Shown: positions 41,310 through 50,247, counted from the first letter of the stretch. The stretch is DNA of 64,000 nt from an uncultured Eubacteriales bacterium (GCA_934643185.1 CAKUBN010000004.1:1-64000); one strand, 5' to 3'. Made by a program: numbers and translations. The notes: generated by a model from the letters alone, not told the origin.

Positions 41310-41480
41310 TTATGCCTGCTCCGGAGCGGAAACCGGGCAAGTGTCAGCGCAAGCGCCGCACTCGATGCAGGTATCAGCGTCGATCTCGTACTTGCCGTCA
41401 CCCTCGGAGATTGCGGAAACAGGACATGCTTCTGCGCAAGCGCCGCAAGCGATGCAAGCGTCTGTAATTTTATATGCCAT
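41310..41480 (-). CDS. 2[4Fe-4S] ferredoxin
   Basis: This 56-aa protein (57 codons) begins MAYKITDACIACGAC and carries two clusters of CxxCxxCxxxCP type (CIACGACAEACP and CIECGACADTCP). It is the clostridial ferredoxin that carries electrons for pyruvate:ferredoxin oxidoreductase and hydrogenases. GGAGGTG is 7 nt before ATG 41480. It has its own promoter and terminator; codon use is strongly biased, fitting high expression. Confidence 0.95.
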   Translation of the reverse strand: MAYKITDACIACGACAEACPVSAISEGDGKYEIDADTCIECGACADTCPVSAPEQA

Positions 41481-41511
41481 TTTGGGACACCTCCATGTAT
41501 TTGATACCTAC

Positions 41512-41539
41512 ATTCTAACACAAATCCATGAAAATGCAA
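41512..41539 (-). promoter_or_regulatory. SigA promoter of the ferredoxin gene
   Basis: Minus strand TTGCAT (41534-41539), 16 bp, TAGAAT (41512-41517). Confidence 0.75.
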
Positions 41540-41595
41540 GCGAAAATTGCTTTTTTACAGATACGTAACAAAAACCCGCCAAAATACAGGAATTT

Positions 41596-42462
41596 TTAGT
41601 TCTCCAGCTTCTTAAATTCTTCGATTTCCTTCTTGTTCAGCTTGATCTGCCCGTCCTTCAGCACGCGCACGTCTTTCACCTTGTAGACGCCCGGCGCAGC
41701 GTCCGGGCTCTTGTCCAGGCGCACGGTCAGCTTGCCGGTGAGCAGGTTCTGGTCGATGACAACGCCCTTGCCGTCCGGCGTGGAGACCACAGCATTCACC
41801 TTCGGCGTAGTGCGCAGCAGGTCAAGATACGCCTCCTGCTCATATTTCAGGCAGCACATCAGTCTGCCGCACGTGCCGGAGATCTTCACGGGGTTCAGAG
41901 AAAGACCCTGCTCCTTCGCCATTTTGATGGAGACCGGCTGGAACCCGCCGAGGAACGAGCCGCAGCAGAACGGTCTGCCGCAGATGCCAAGGCCGCCGAT
42001 CATCTTTGCTTCGTCGCGCACGCCGATCTGGCGCAGCTCAATGCGCGTGCGGAACATACCCGCCAGGTCTTTTACAAGCTCGCGGAAGTCCACACGGCCG
42101 TCCGCCGTGAAGTAAAAGAGGATTTTACTGTTGTCAAACGTGTACTCCACGTCGACAAGCTTCATTTCGAGTCCGCGCTCCGCAATTTTCTTTTCGCACT
42201 GCGTGAACGCATTTTTTGCTTTCAGTTCATTTTCCGCCACGCGGCGCAGGTCGTCTTTTGTCGCCTTGCGAATCACTTTTTTGAGCGGCTGCACAATGGA
42301 ATCATCCGCAACATCGCGGTTGGCCATCGCCACTTCGCCGCACTCTACGCCGCGCGCCGTTTCTACAACGACGTGGTCGTCGGCGGAGAGCTTCTCGCTG
42401 TTCGGGTCAAAGTAATACACCTTGCCCATGTTCTTAAAACGAACACCAATTACTTCTGCCAT
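41596..42462 (-). CDS. ricT: RicT (YaaT), PSP1-domain Fe-S regulatory protein
   Basis: The 288-aa protein has the PSP1 domain and the Cys-rich GGLGICGRPFCC ... GTCGRLMCCLKYE motifs that bind Fe-S in the RicAFT complex, which promotes RNase Y processing, competence and sporulation in Bacillus. It lies downstream of darA and holB as in B. subtilis. ATG 42462 is preferred over GTG 42474; a small hairpin lies between SD and start. Confidence 0.92.
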   Translation of the reverse strand: MAEVIGVRFKNMGKVYYFDPNSEKLSADDHVVVETARGVECGEVAMANRDVADDSIVQPLKKVIRKATKDDLRRVAENELKAKNAFTQCEKKIAERGLEMKLVDVEYTFDNSKILFYFTADGRVDFRELVKDLAGMFRTRIELRQIGVRDEAKMIGGLGICGRPFCCGSFLGGFQPVSIKMAKEQGLSLNPVKISGTCGRLMCCLKYEQEAYLDLLRTTPKVNAVVSTPDGKGVVIDQNLLTGKLTVRLDKSPDAAPGVYKVKDVRVLKDGQIKLNKKEIEEFKKLEN

Positions 42463-42474
42463 ATTTATATCCAC

Positions 42475-42495
42475 AGCCCGTAAAGGGCTTCCTTT
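42475..42495 (-). promoter_or_regulatory. SD plus hairpin before ricT
   Basis: Minus strand AAAGGAAG (42488-42495) is followed at once by a hairpin AGCCC-TTTAC-GGGCT (42475-42489). Folded, the SD-to-ATG distance becomes normal; unfolded it is about 25 nt. Confidence 0.45.
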
Positions 42496-42558
42496 CTTTC
42501 CGGGAAAAATCCGTATTGTTATTTTGACAACACGGACGGTTTTTATTTCAAAACAGGC

Positions 42559-43548
42559 TTATTTGCCCGCAGTTTCTTTCATTTCGGCGCACAGCGCCGT
42601 TACAAGCAGCGCCATGTTCGCGTTGCGCCGCCAGTATTCCGTGTATTTTGCCGTCATTTCGCACAGCGCCATCAGCGCTTTTAAAGACAGCCTGCGCCGT
42701 AATTTGTCACAGACTTCGCGCGCGGGCACCTGCACGTTCACATTGTTTTTGAGTAAGCACGCGTCACGCAGCAAAAGCTGTAAGCGCTCCATGCTTTCCG
42801 GGAACAAGGGCTTGTCCTTAATAAGCGGTGCCGGCGCCGCCAAAAGGCCATGCTCCGTGCCGGAAACGAGCGCATTTGCAATGTCTTCCGCCATTTGCTC
42901 CGCCTTAGCAGCGCGGCCGTTTTCGCCGTCCGCAAGCATTCTGCCAATGTTGCCGCGGTGCAAAGATGCAAGCTTTTCGGCTTCTTCCATGGGCATGCCG
43001 GTCTTTTTCTGCACATAGGCCGCCGCCTCGCTTTCCTCCGGCGGGCGCACGGTAAAAATCTGCGCGCGCGAGCGGATCGTCGGCAGTAAAGCATCCGCAG
43101 AAGGCACCGTAAAGATGAAAAGCGCGCCCGTCGGCGGCTCTTCAATGACCTTTAAAAGCTTATTCTGGGTGATCTCCGGCATGGGATTTTCCGCAAAAAT
43201 GCAGTAGACGTTGAGGTCCGCCTCCTCCGACATTTTGTACGCGTCACGGATGAGTTCATCGACGGACGCGACCGAGATCGTATTCGATTTGCCGCTGCCC
43301 GTGATGATGCGGATATCCGGGTGCGAGCCCGCTTTTGCGCGGATGCACGCCGGGCATACGCCGCAGGGCGCTAAGTCGCGGTCTTCGCATGTGCAGACCG
43401 CCGCGCGGGCCAAGATCTGCGCTAACGTGCGCTTGCCAAGCCCCGCTTCACCCTGTAAAAGAAGAGTATGCGGCAGCCTGCGGCGCGAAAACGCCGCCGA
43501 AAGCGCCGTTTTCAGGGCCGCATTCCCCGCAAAACCTTCAAACTGCAT
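42559..43548 (-). CDS. holB: DNA polymerase III subunit delta'
   Basis: The 329-aa clamp-loader subunit has a Walker A-type GEAGLGKRTL, the zinc module CEDRDLAPCGVCPAC, a SASVDELIRDAY-like region (here ISVASVDELIRDAY) and the sensor LLKVIEEPP. It helps load the beta clamp. Its start overlaps the darA stop by one base. Confidence 0.93.
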   Translation of the reverse strand: MQFEGFAGNAALKTALSAAFSRRRLPHTLLLQGEAGLGKRTLAQILARAAVCTCEDRDLAPCGVCPACIRAKAGSHPDIRIITGSGKSNTISVASVDELIRDAYKMSEEADLNVYCIFAENPMPEITQNKLLKVIEEPPTGALFIFTVPSADALLPTIRSRAQIFTVRPPEESEAAAYVQKKTGMPMEEAEKLASLHRGNIGRMLADGENGRAAKAEQMAEDIANALVSGTEHGLLAAPAPLIKDKPLFPESMERLQLLLRDACLLKNNVNVQVPAREVCDKLRRRLSLKALMALCEMTAKYTEYWRRNANMALLVTALCAEMKETAGK

Positions 43549-43871
43549 TAAACTTTCTCAAAACGGTCTACGTTCAGCACGAAGATGGTAGAGCCGCCCA
43601 CGGTGACCTCCACCGGGAAAGAGGAGTACATGCCCACGTCCATGGTGGAAGTGCTGGGCACGACCTGCGTTCTGCGGCTGGAGTGCTTCGCGATGATGCC
43701 GATGACCTCATCGACCTTCTCGTCTTCCACACCGGAGATGAAGGTGGTGTTGCCGGCCATCAGGAAGCCGCCGGTGGTTGCGAGCTTTGTGACGGAGAAG
43801 CCGCCTCTTGTCAGTGCGGAAGAGACCGCACCGCTGTCATCGTTGCTGACGATCGCAAGGATCAGTTTCAT
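43548..43871 (-). CDS. darA: Cyclic-di-AMP receptor DarA (PstA, PII-like)
   Basis: The 107-aa PII-like protein has the start LILAIVSNDDSGAV, the loop VTKLATTGGFLMAGNTTF and the RTQVVPSTS segment that defines DarA/PstA. It binds c-di-AMP as a trimer. It heads darA-holB-ricT. A palindrome ACGCGTTT/AAACGCG lies just upstream of its SD (AAGGAGG). Confidence 0.92.
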   Translation of the reverse strand: MKLILAIVSNDDSGAVSSALTRGGFSVTKLATTGGFLMAGNTTFISGVEDEKVDEVIGIIAKHSSRRTQVVPSTSTMDVGMYSSFPVEVTVGGSTIFVLNVDRFEKV

Positions 43872-43949
43872 AATATTTCCTCCTTATCGCGTTTTTGAAA
43901 CGCGTATTCGTTGTTTTGCGGAAACACAGTTCTTTCTCGGCACGGCGCA

Positions 43950-44137
43950 TAAAGTCTTTAGTCAAGTTTTCTTCGAGAAAACTTGCGGATTCTCAAGGCA
44001 GCGCCTTGAGTCGCCATTCGCAAATGGCGAAAACTTTTTGCCTCCCAAAAATCAGGAGGGGAGTATAAACGTCCGGTGGACGTTTATACTGAGGGGAACC
44101 CTATTAAGGGGTTCCCCTAAAAGGCAAAGCCTTTTAG
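43950..44137 (+). repeat. Multi-hairpin element E6
   Basis: Full copy on plus: H1 43963-43985, H2 43992-44010, H3 44012-44029, linker mini-hairpin CCTCC/GGAGG, H5 44062-44090, H6 44093-44117, H7 44118-44136. All stems are perfect. It fills the 340-bp gap between the symporter and darA genes. Confidence 0.88.
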
Positions 44138-44210
44138 AAAAGCGCCGCTTAATGCCTTTTGGAGCCGCTTCCGTTTCCATTCATATTTTAACATCTTGCC
44201 GAAGAAAAAT

Positions 44211-45515
44211 CTATACCTTTTTTGGCTTTTGGGCAATTTGTTTTGTAAAAACCTGCGGGGTCAAAACCAAAAGCACCGGTACGTTCAAAAGCGCCATCAA
44301 CCCATTGAACGCGTCACACACGTTTAAAACACCGAGGAACGGCGAAACGCACCCCAAAAAGCAGGAAAGCGCCGTAAACGCCATGTAAATTCTCTTTTCC
44401 GCCGTGCCTTTTCTCGGCAGCAGATAAAACAGCGCGTCCATGCCGTAGCAGCTCCACGCCAAAACCGACGCAAACGCGAAAAGCGCCACGCATATGCCCG
44501 CCGTAAGTTCGCCAAACCGCCCCAAAACGAGCGAAAACACCGAAAGCGCCGCTTCCGGGGAAAAATCACCCGCGGGCGACACCAGCATGCACAGCGCCGT
44601 GACCGTGCACAGTAAGATCGTGTCGATAAACACCTGCAAAGCGCCGAGCACACCGATCTGCTCCGGGGTCTTGTTTTCCGTGCGGAACGTCGCGAATGTG
44701 CCGCTGCCAAGGCCCGCTTCGTTTGTGAATACCCCGCGCGAGATGCCCTCGCGCATCGCTAAAACCATGCCGCATGCGCCGCCAGCACCGGCTTTCAGCG
44801 AAAACGCACTTTTCAGCATATTCTGCACCGCACCCGGGATATCGCTTCCGCGCAAAACGAGCACCGCGGCGCACAAAGCCAAAAACAGCCCCGCCATGAA
44901 CGGCACAAGCTTTTCCGTGACGCGCACGGCCTTCGACAGGCCGCCGCGCACGCATAGGAGCAGCAAGCCCGCGAACGCTACGCCCGCCAGCACGCGCGGC
45001 ACGCCCATGGGCGCAAGCACCGAAGACGCCGCGCCGGTCTGTGCCATGGTGCCCATGCCGAGCGCCGAAAGCACGCAGCCCGCGGCGTAGATTTTCGCGC
45101 CGTGCTGCCCGAACACCTTTTGCACGTAGCCGATGGCACCGGGGGCGTTTTCCGTGCCGAATTTTGCCGCCAAAATGCCCTCCGCGTAGACGGTCATCAT
45201 GCCGAAAAACGCCGCGATCCACATCCAGACGACCGCACCCGCGCCGCCGACCGCAATGGCCGCCGCAACGCCCAAAATATTGCCCGTACCAAGCGAGCCC
45301 GCAAGCGACACCGTCAACGACTGAAACGCGGAAAAGCCCCCGCAGCGCTGTGTTCCGCACAGCGCCCCGCGCGTCATGCCCGGCAGCTTTGTCACCTGCA
45401 TAAACCGCCCGCGCACCGTGAACCACACGCCCGCAAGCAAGATCAAAAGCAGTACGTGCGGCCCCCACAAAACAGCGGTCAGAGCACGGGCAAACGCCGA
45501 GAGCATCTCATTCAC
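44211..45515 (-). CDS. Alanine/glycine:cation symporter (AGCS family)
   Basis: The 434-aa protein has about eleven TM segments and AGCS motifs (FSAFQSLTVSLAGSLGTGNILGVA, GGAGAVVWMWIAAFFGM, NEAGLGSGTFA). It imports alanine or glycine with Na+ (or H+). It overlaps the amidase gene by 4 bp (ATGA) and so belongs to its operon. Confidence 0.92.
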   Translation of the reverse strand: MNEMLSAFARALTAVLWGPHVLLLILLAGVWFTVRGRFMQVTKLPGMTRGALCGTQRCGGFSAFQSLTVSLAGSLGTGNILGVAAAIAVGGAGAVVWMWIAAFFGMMTVYAEGILAAKFGTENAPGAIGYVQKVFGQHGAKIYAAGCVLSALGMGTMAQTGAASSVLAPMGVPRVLAGVAFAGLLLLCVRGGLSKAVRVTEKLVPFMAGLFLALCAAVLVLRGSDIPGAVQNMLKSAFSLKAGAGGACGMVLAMREGISRGVFTNEAGLGSGTFATFRTENKTPEQIGVLGALQVFIDTILLCTVTALCMLVSPAGDFSPEAALSVFSLVLGRFGELTAGICVALFAFASVLAWSCYGMDALFYLLPRKGTAEKRIYMAFTALSCFLGCVSPFLGVLNVCDAFNGLMALLNVPVLLVLTPQVFTKQIAQKPKKV

Positions 45516-46051
45516 AGCGCGCAGTTCATCTCAAGGTACGCGCACACCGCGCGGGTGAGCGCTTCGGCGATCACCGTGATGTTGTTTTTGATCCACGCTT
45601 CGTCCTCGGCGTTGTCGTGGTACGCGATCTCTACGAGGACCGCCGGTGCGCTCGTTTTCGTGATCTCCGCAAGGCGCGTCGTCGCCACGGTGCTCACAAG
45701 GTCGGGGTCGGGATAAATTTTTCTGAGCTCGTCAGCGATCAGCTCCGCCGCGCGCCTGCCGGAAGCGCTGTACGGGTAATAGTACACGTCCGGCCCGCGC
45801 AGCTTCCCCGCTAAATTCGCCGGCCCGGCATTGGAGTGCAGCGCAAGGTGCAAATCGTAATTTCCGGCGTTTGATTCGCGTATCGCCTGCCCAAGCGACG
45901 TGTTCGGCGTGTTGCGCACAACGTTGATGCCGTTTTGCTCCAGCATGGGCACCATGTCATCCGCAATGCGGTTCATCCAGTACTGCTCGTCGCCCTCCGT
46001 CAAATATTTGTTGTACGGCTGAATGGACGGGCTTAAATAGATCGTCGGCAT
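45512..46051 (-). CDS. N-acetylmuramoyl-L-alanine amidase (Amidase_3)
   Basis: The 179-aa protein is a bare Amidase_3 domain: IYLSPSIQPYNKY start, Glu in EGDEQYW, His in LALHSNAG and Glu in VEIAYHDN as zinc ligand/catalyst. It cleaves the amide between MurNAc and L-Ala. No signal peptide or wall-binding domain is visible, as in several sporulation-related clostridial amidases. It is followed by an amino acid symporter that could take up released alanine. Confidence 0.88.
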   Translation of the reverse strand: MPTIYLSPSIQPYNKYLTEGDEQYWMNRIADDMVPMLEQNGINVVRNTPNTSLGQAIRESNAGNYDLHLALHSNAGPANLAGKLRGPDVYYYPYSASGRRAAELIADELRKIYPDPDLVSTVATTRLAEITKTSAPAVLVEIAYHDNAEDEAWIKNNITVIAEALTRAVCAYLEMNCAL

Positions 46052-46067
46052 AGAAAAACCTCCTGCT

Positions 46068-46976
46068 TCAATTTTTCAAAACGCGGTCAAAAAACACCTC
46101 GCTGCTCACGCCCGAGGGGCGCAGGTAGCGGCCGAGGTAATACAAACTTTCCGGGTCGCGCGTAACGGTGCTGACGCGCTCCTCGCACGAAAGCGTGATC
46201 TTAAATCCGAGGCTTTTGATGATCTCCGGCTCGCCCGCGCTGACCGCACCAAACGGATACGCAAACAAAACGGGCTTGCTTTGCAGATTTTCTTCCGCTT
46301 TCTGCTGAAAAAGCGTCACGTCGTCGGTCAGCATCTTCGTGTAGTCTTCCAGTGATTCCCCGGAAAGCTGCTTTGTGCCCAGCCGCGCGCCGTCCGAGCT
46401 GTGCAGGTCATACGTGTGGTTCGCGATCTCCACCACGCCGGAGGACTGCATTTCGCGCAGCATATCCCACGTGCAGTGCGCGTAGTACGGGCTTTTGTCC
46501 GGCGTTTCGGTGTAGAGGTCGGCGTATTTTCCGATGGGCGAAAGCACAAACCGCATGCCGTACCGCTTTGCGGCCGGGTAAGCGTACAGGTAATTATTGT
46601 AGTACCCGTCGTCAAACGTCAGCAAAATCGGCTTTTCGGGCAGCGCAGCGCCGTTTTCCGCGTAGCTTATGAGGTCTTCGGATAAAATTGCCGTGTAGCC
46701 GTTTTCCGAGAGCCACTTAAAATCGCTCTCAAGCTCCTCCGGCGAAATGACGTACTTGCCAAGGCGCGAAGCGTCGTCGATGACAGCATGATACATGATG
46801 ACCGGCACGCGCACGCCGGGGTCCTCCGCCATGACCGTTAAAACCGCACCGAGCGCCCCGATGGTGCCGACGGTCAGCACCGCGGCCGCCGTTCTGCGCA
46901 GCCACGCGGGCAGCAAGCTGTAAAACGCACCGAGCCTTGGCACGCGGTGAAAGCGCAAGCTCAAAATGCCGTACAT
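46068..46976 (-). CDS. Membrane-anchored polysaccharide deacetylase
   Basis: The 302-aa protein has an N-terminal TM anchor (about 28-50) and a NodB domain with PVIMYHAV, the metal Asp in LTFDDGYYNN and ANHTYDLHSS. It removes acetyl groups from peptidoglycan or another exopolymer outside the cell. AAGGAGGGGG precedes the ATG. It heads the deacetylase-amidase-symporter run. Confidence 0.9.
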   Translation of the reverse strand: MYGILSLRFHRVPRLGAFYSLLPAWLRRTAAAVLTVGTIGALGAVLTVMAEDPGVRVPVIMYHAVIDDASRLGKYVISPEELESDFKWLSENGYTAILSEDLISYAENGAALPEKPILLTFDDGYYNNYLYAYPAAKRYGMRFVLSPIGKYADLYTETPDKSPYYAHCTWDMLREMQSSGVVEIANHTYDLHSSDGARLGTKQLSGESLEDYTKMLTDDVTLFQQKAEENLQSKPVLFAYPFGAVSAGEPEIIKSLGFKITLSCEERVSTVTRDPESLYYLGRYLRPSGVSSEVFFDRVLKN

Positions 46977-47028
46977 TCCAACCCCCTCCTTCGCGCTATG
47001 TATACGCGGCAGGGAATTTTCTTATGCA

Positions 47029-47071
47029 AAAACCGCCTTTTGCACGGATTTTCCACGCAAAAGACGGCTTT
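47029..47071 (-). terminator. Terminator after the methyltransferase gene
   Basis: CTTTTGC / GCAAAAG core extended by GC pairs (one G-U and one bulge on minus), followed by TTTTTGC on minus. Confidence 0.7.
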
Positions 47072-47081
47072 GATTTTCTAT

Positions 47082-47807
47082 TTACTTTTCGGCTTTGACC
47101 AAAAGCATCATCGGGCGGCGCAGCTCGTCCTTCATGCCGGGGATGTCCATCATGTTTTCGGGCGGCTGGGCTTCCTCCACGGCGCGCAGCGTAAAGCCGC
47201 TGTTCAGCACGCCCATCAAGATCTGCTGCAAGGTGTGGTGCTGTTTTTTCACCTCGCACCCAAGGAAATTTGTCACCCGCTCGCCCGGAATGTAATAGTC
47301 ATCGATGGGCCAGTACAGCGGCTTCCCGTCTTCGCCGTAGACCCAGTCCTGCTTAACGCCCGCCGTAAACGACGGATGCTCTATGTTGAAAAGCATCACA
47401 CCGCCGGGCTTTAGCGTCCGATAAATTTTCTTAAAAACGCTGTCCAAATCCGCAATGTAGTGCAAAGCGAGGTTTGAAAGCACGCAGTCCCACGCGTTTT
47501 CGGGGTATTCGTAGTCTTCTATGCCGCAAAGGCGGTAGGTGATCTTTTCACTTTCCGTGCGCTTTTCGGCTTCCTGCAGCATCTTTTCGCTGAGATCTAT
47601 ACCGAGCACCTTTTCAGCGCCCTGCTCTTTGGCATAGCGGCAGTGCCAGCCGTAGCCGCAGCCGAGGTCGAGCACGCTTTTGCCCAAAAGCTCCGGGAAC
47701 AGCGGCTGCAGCTGATGCCACTCCCCCGCGGCCTTCAAGCCGTACACACTGCGCGCCATTTTGGCGTATTCCTTAAAAAATCCATCGTTATCGTATTCGC
47801 TTTTCAT
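47082..47807 (-). CDS. Class I SAM-dependent methyltransferase
   Basis: The 241-aa protein has motif I VLDLGCGYGWHCRYA, GIDLSEKML and a post-I LALHYIADLDSVF segment, matching small-molecule methyltransferases of the UbiE/YcgJ type. Substrate unknown. The start is ATG 47807 behind GGAGGAG. Confidence 0.85.
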   Translation of the reverse strand: MKSEYDNDGFFKEYAKMARSVYGLKAAGEWHQLQPLFPELLGKSVLDLGCGYGWHCRYAKEQGAEKVLGIDLSEKMLQEAEKRTESEKITYRLCGIEDYEYPENAWDCVLSNLALHYIADLDSVFKKIYRTLKPGGVMLFNIEHPSFTAGVKQDWVYGEDGKPLYWPIDDYYIPGERVTNFLGCEVKKQHHTLQQILMGVLNSGFTLRAVEEAQPPENMMDIPGMKDELRRPMMLLVKAEK

Positions 47808-47940
47808 TTTGCGCTCCTCCGTTTCTTTTCCGATTGTACCATGATTTCCGCCCTGCCGCAACACAGTTTAAAAAGCAAGCAGCCGCCTCTGCCGCGGAAA
47901 ATCCGGGCAAAGAACGGCCGCTCGCTTGGCTTTTCTATTT

Positions 47941-49032
47941 TCAAATCACGGGGAACTCTTCGTTTGTCTGCGGCGCGTTGTCCGCTTCTTCGGCGGCTGC
48001 CGCTTCTGCTTCTTCCACAACCGGATTTTCAACAACTTCTTCCGTTTCTGTGGAAACTTCAGGCTCTGCTTCCGTCTCTTTTTCGTAAACCGGCTCTTCC
48101 GCCTTCGGCAGGTGCGACGAGAAGAAAGCATACAGGTCTTCGTAGACCTGCGCACTGTTCATCTCGGTGATGAGCGCGTGGCGGATGCGCGGGTAAAGCG
48201 TCAGCTTCACGTCGTGCCCGGTCTTATTCAATTTATCAAACACACGGCGCACGCCCTTGCCCATATCGCCCACGGGATCGTTTTCGCCGGAGATGAGCAA
48301 AATCGGCAGGTCTTTCGGCACACGGCGGTACCACTGGTCGGTGTTGATGGCGTACAAAAGCGTGCCGAGGTCGATATACCCCTGCACCGTGAGCGGGAAG
48401 CCGCACAGCGGGTCGTTTACAAAGCGATCCACTTCCTCTTCCTTACTCGTCACCCAGTCGTAATTTGTGCGGTTGGGCTTGAATTTCTTGTTGTACGGGC
48501 CCGTGGCGATCTTCTCGAGCGACGGAATTTTCGCCCGTGCGCCCTTTGCCTTTTTCAGCATATTGAGGTACGTGCGCTCGGCCTTCCACATGGCAGTCGA
48601 AATGCCCGCGCTGGTACCCATGAATACCACTGCCGTGAGGGAGTTGCCGTAGGCGGCCGCAAATTCGCGCGCGATGAACGAGCCCATGCTGTGGCCCATG
48701 AGAAAATACGGCAGCTCGGGATATTTTTCGCGCATGATGCTCTGCAAATTGCGCTGATCCTCGACAACATTATAGAGGCCGCCCTTTTCGCCGAAATGCC
48801 CGTAGAGCGCGCCGGAGGTCACGCTGCGGCCATGGCCGAGGTGATCGTTGATGACAACGACAAAGCCGCGCTGCGCCATGTATTCGCAAAACGGTTTATA
48901 CAACGCACTATGCTCCGCCATGCCGTGCGAAATCTGCAAAACAGCCTTCGGTTTGCCGTCCGGCTCATACAGGCGGGTGAAAATTTTGTTATGTGCCGTG
49001 CTGGAATCAAATGTAAATTCGGATACCTTCAT
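47941..49032 (-). CDS. Alpha/beta hydrolase (monoacylglycerol lipase-like) with acidic tail
   Basis: The 363-aa protein has the hydrolase triad: Ser in GHSMGS (about residue 115), Asp in SGENDPVG and His in RIRHALITE, and the NDHLGHGRS lid start of lysophospholipase/monoglyceride lipases (S33 group). After the catalytic domain (about residue 305) comes a roughly 55-residue Glu/Ala-rich disordered tail, which is unusual for the family. Confidence 0.87.
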   Translation of the reverse strand: MKVSEFTFDSSTAHNKIFTRLYEPDGKPKAVLQISHGMAEHSALYKPFCEYMAQRGFVVVINDHLGHGRSVTSGALYGHFGEKGGLYNVVEDQRNLQSIMREKYPELPYFLMGHSMGSFIAREFAAAYGNSLTAVVFMGTSAGISTAMWKAERTYLNMLKKAKGARAKIPSLEKIATGPYNKKFKPNRTNYDWVTSKEEEVDRFVNDPLCGFPLTVQGYIDLGTLLYAINTDQWYRRVPKDLPILLISGENDPVGDMGKGVRRVFDKLNKTGHDVKLTLYPRIRHALITEMNSAQVYEDLYAFFSSHLPKAEEPVYEKETEAEPEVSTETEEVVENPVVEEAEAAAAEEADNAPQTNEEFPVI

Positions 49033-49078
49033 GCAGCTTAATCCTTTCGGTTTGTGATTTTTACAGAAAAGTCAATTA

Positions 49079-49780
49079 TCAAATAATTACCGTAAACACG
49101 CTCAGCGTATGCAGCACGCTGCCGGCTAAGACAAACAGGTGCCACACGGCGTGCATGTACGGCACTTTTTTGCCGAGGCCGTACAGCACCGCGCCTACGG
49201 TGTACGCCACGCCGCCCGCGATGAGGCAGTTTAATCCCACACCCGGCATTTTTGCCGCGACCGTGTTAAACGCCAGTACGACGACCCAGCCCATCATCAG
49301 GTAGCAGATCATCGAAACGACCTTGAATTTCTCCATATCGACGGCGTTTAAAATAATGCCCAGCACCGCCGCAGCCCACACGGCCGCGAACATGACGATG
49401 CCCTGCCTGCCCTCAATGCAGCACAGCGTGATGGGCGTATATGTGCCTGCGATGAGCAGATAGATTGTGCAGTGGTCGAGCACACGAAACACCTTTTTCG
49501 CGCGGTTCACGTTTAATGCATGGTAAAGGGTGGAGACCGTGTAGAGCAAAATCATTGTGCCGCCGAAAATGCTGACGCTGACGACGTTCACAAGACTCTT
49601 TTCGCAGAACCACAATAACATAACGAGCGCCGCCGCACCGAACAGCGCGCCCACACCGTGTGACACAGCGGAGAAGATCTCTTCCCCAAGCGAATACAGC
49701 GGCAAAGACAGCCGCATCCTGTCTTCCTTATGCCAAACCTTTCTTGCACCGTAACCGGCATATGCCGTCTGCATATCCAT
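49079..49780 (-). CDS. Hemolysin III family (PAQR-like) membrane protein
   Basis: The 233-aa protein has seven TM segments and the family's metal residues: EIFSAVSHGVGA, YHALNVNRAKKVFRVLDHCTIYLLI and a C-terminal AVWHLFVLAGSVLH. It is homologous to YqfA and eukaryotic adiponectin receptors; in bacteria function is unclear. I use ATG 49780; GTG 49789 is possible. A CCGGGG/CCCCGG hairpin sits just before the SD. Confidence 0.88.
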   Translation of the reverse strand: MDMQTAYAGYGARKVWHKEDRMRLSLPLYSLGEEIFSAVSHGVGALFGAAALVMLLWFCEKSLVNVVSVSIFGGTMILLYTVSTLYHALNVNRAKKVFRVLDHCTIYLLIAGTYTPITLCCIEGRQGIVMFAAVWAAAVLGIILNAVDMEKFKVVSMICYLMMGWVVVLAFNTVAAKMPGVGLNCLIAGGVAYTVGAVLYGLGKKVPYMHAVWHLFVLAGSVLHTLSVFTVII

Positions 49781-49877
49781 ACGTTTCACCCTTTCTCCGG
49801 GGACCTGCCCCGGTTCTTTATTTTAAAACTGTTTTTTATTTTTCTTTTATATGGTTTTCAATACCAGATATATTCAT

Positions 49878-49906
49878 ATTATAATCCGCATGTTTTAAAA
49901 TAGCAA
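49878..49906 (-). promoter_or_regulatory. SigA promoter of the hemolysin III-like gene
   Basis: Minus strand TTGCTA (49901-49906), 17 bp, TATAAT (49878-49883). Confidence 0.8.
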
Positions 49907-50052
49907 GGGGGAATTTGTGAATTTTCTTCGCGGACGCCCCCAAAACTGTAATTTTCAGTCCATTTAGCGCTAAAAAGTTTATTCGGTTCCCTTGTTGCAC
50001 GCCCGCCGCACACAAAACTTATATTTTCTAACAAAATTTTTGCTCAACACGA

Positions 50053-50081
50053 TTGACTTTTTGTATCTGTGATGTTAAAGT
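50053..50081 (+). promoter_or_regulatory. SigA promoter of the ABC exporter operon
   Basis: TTGACT (50053-50058), 17 bp, TAAAGT (50076-50081), about 320 bp before the first start codon. Confidence 0.65.
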
Positions 50082-50216
50082 TAAATCGCCGTCATACTAT
50101 CTATGGGTTCGGAAAGCCGTGTCTGTTTCCGGGCTCATACCGTAAAAACCTGTGTGTTCATGGCGTTCGGCAGCGGGACACAAAACAAGCGGTTTTTGCG
50201 GCATACACGCTGTGAA

Positions 50217-50247
50217 GGGCTCGAAGCTTTGGCTTCGACCCGTTTTT
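50217..50247 (+). terminator. Leader terminator (attenuator) of the ABC exporter operon
   Basis: GGG-C-TCGAAGC / GCTTCGA-CCC stem (one bulge), TTTG loop, then GTTTTT, 155 bp upstream of the coding region. Premature termination here would set expression; the antiterminating signal is unknown. Confidence 0.75.

Noticed and set aside
41303..41539. 78-codon frame overlapping the ferredoxin gene.
   Set aside because: Different frame of the same strand; the 56-aa ferredoxin in the correct frame has perfect cluster motifs and an SD.
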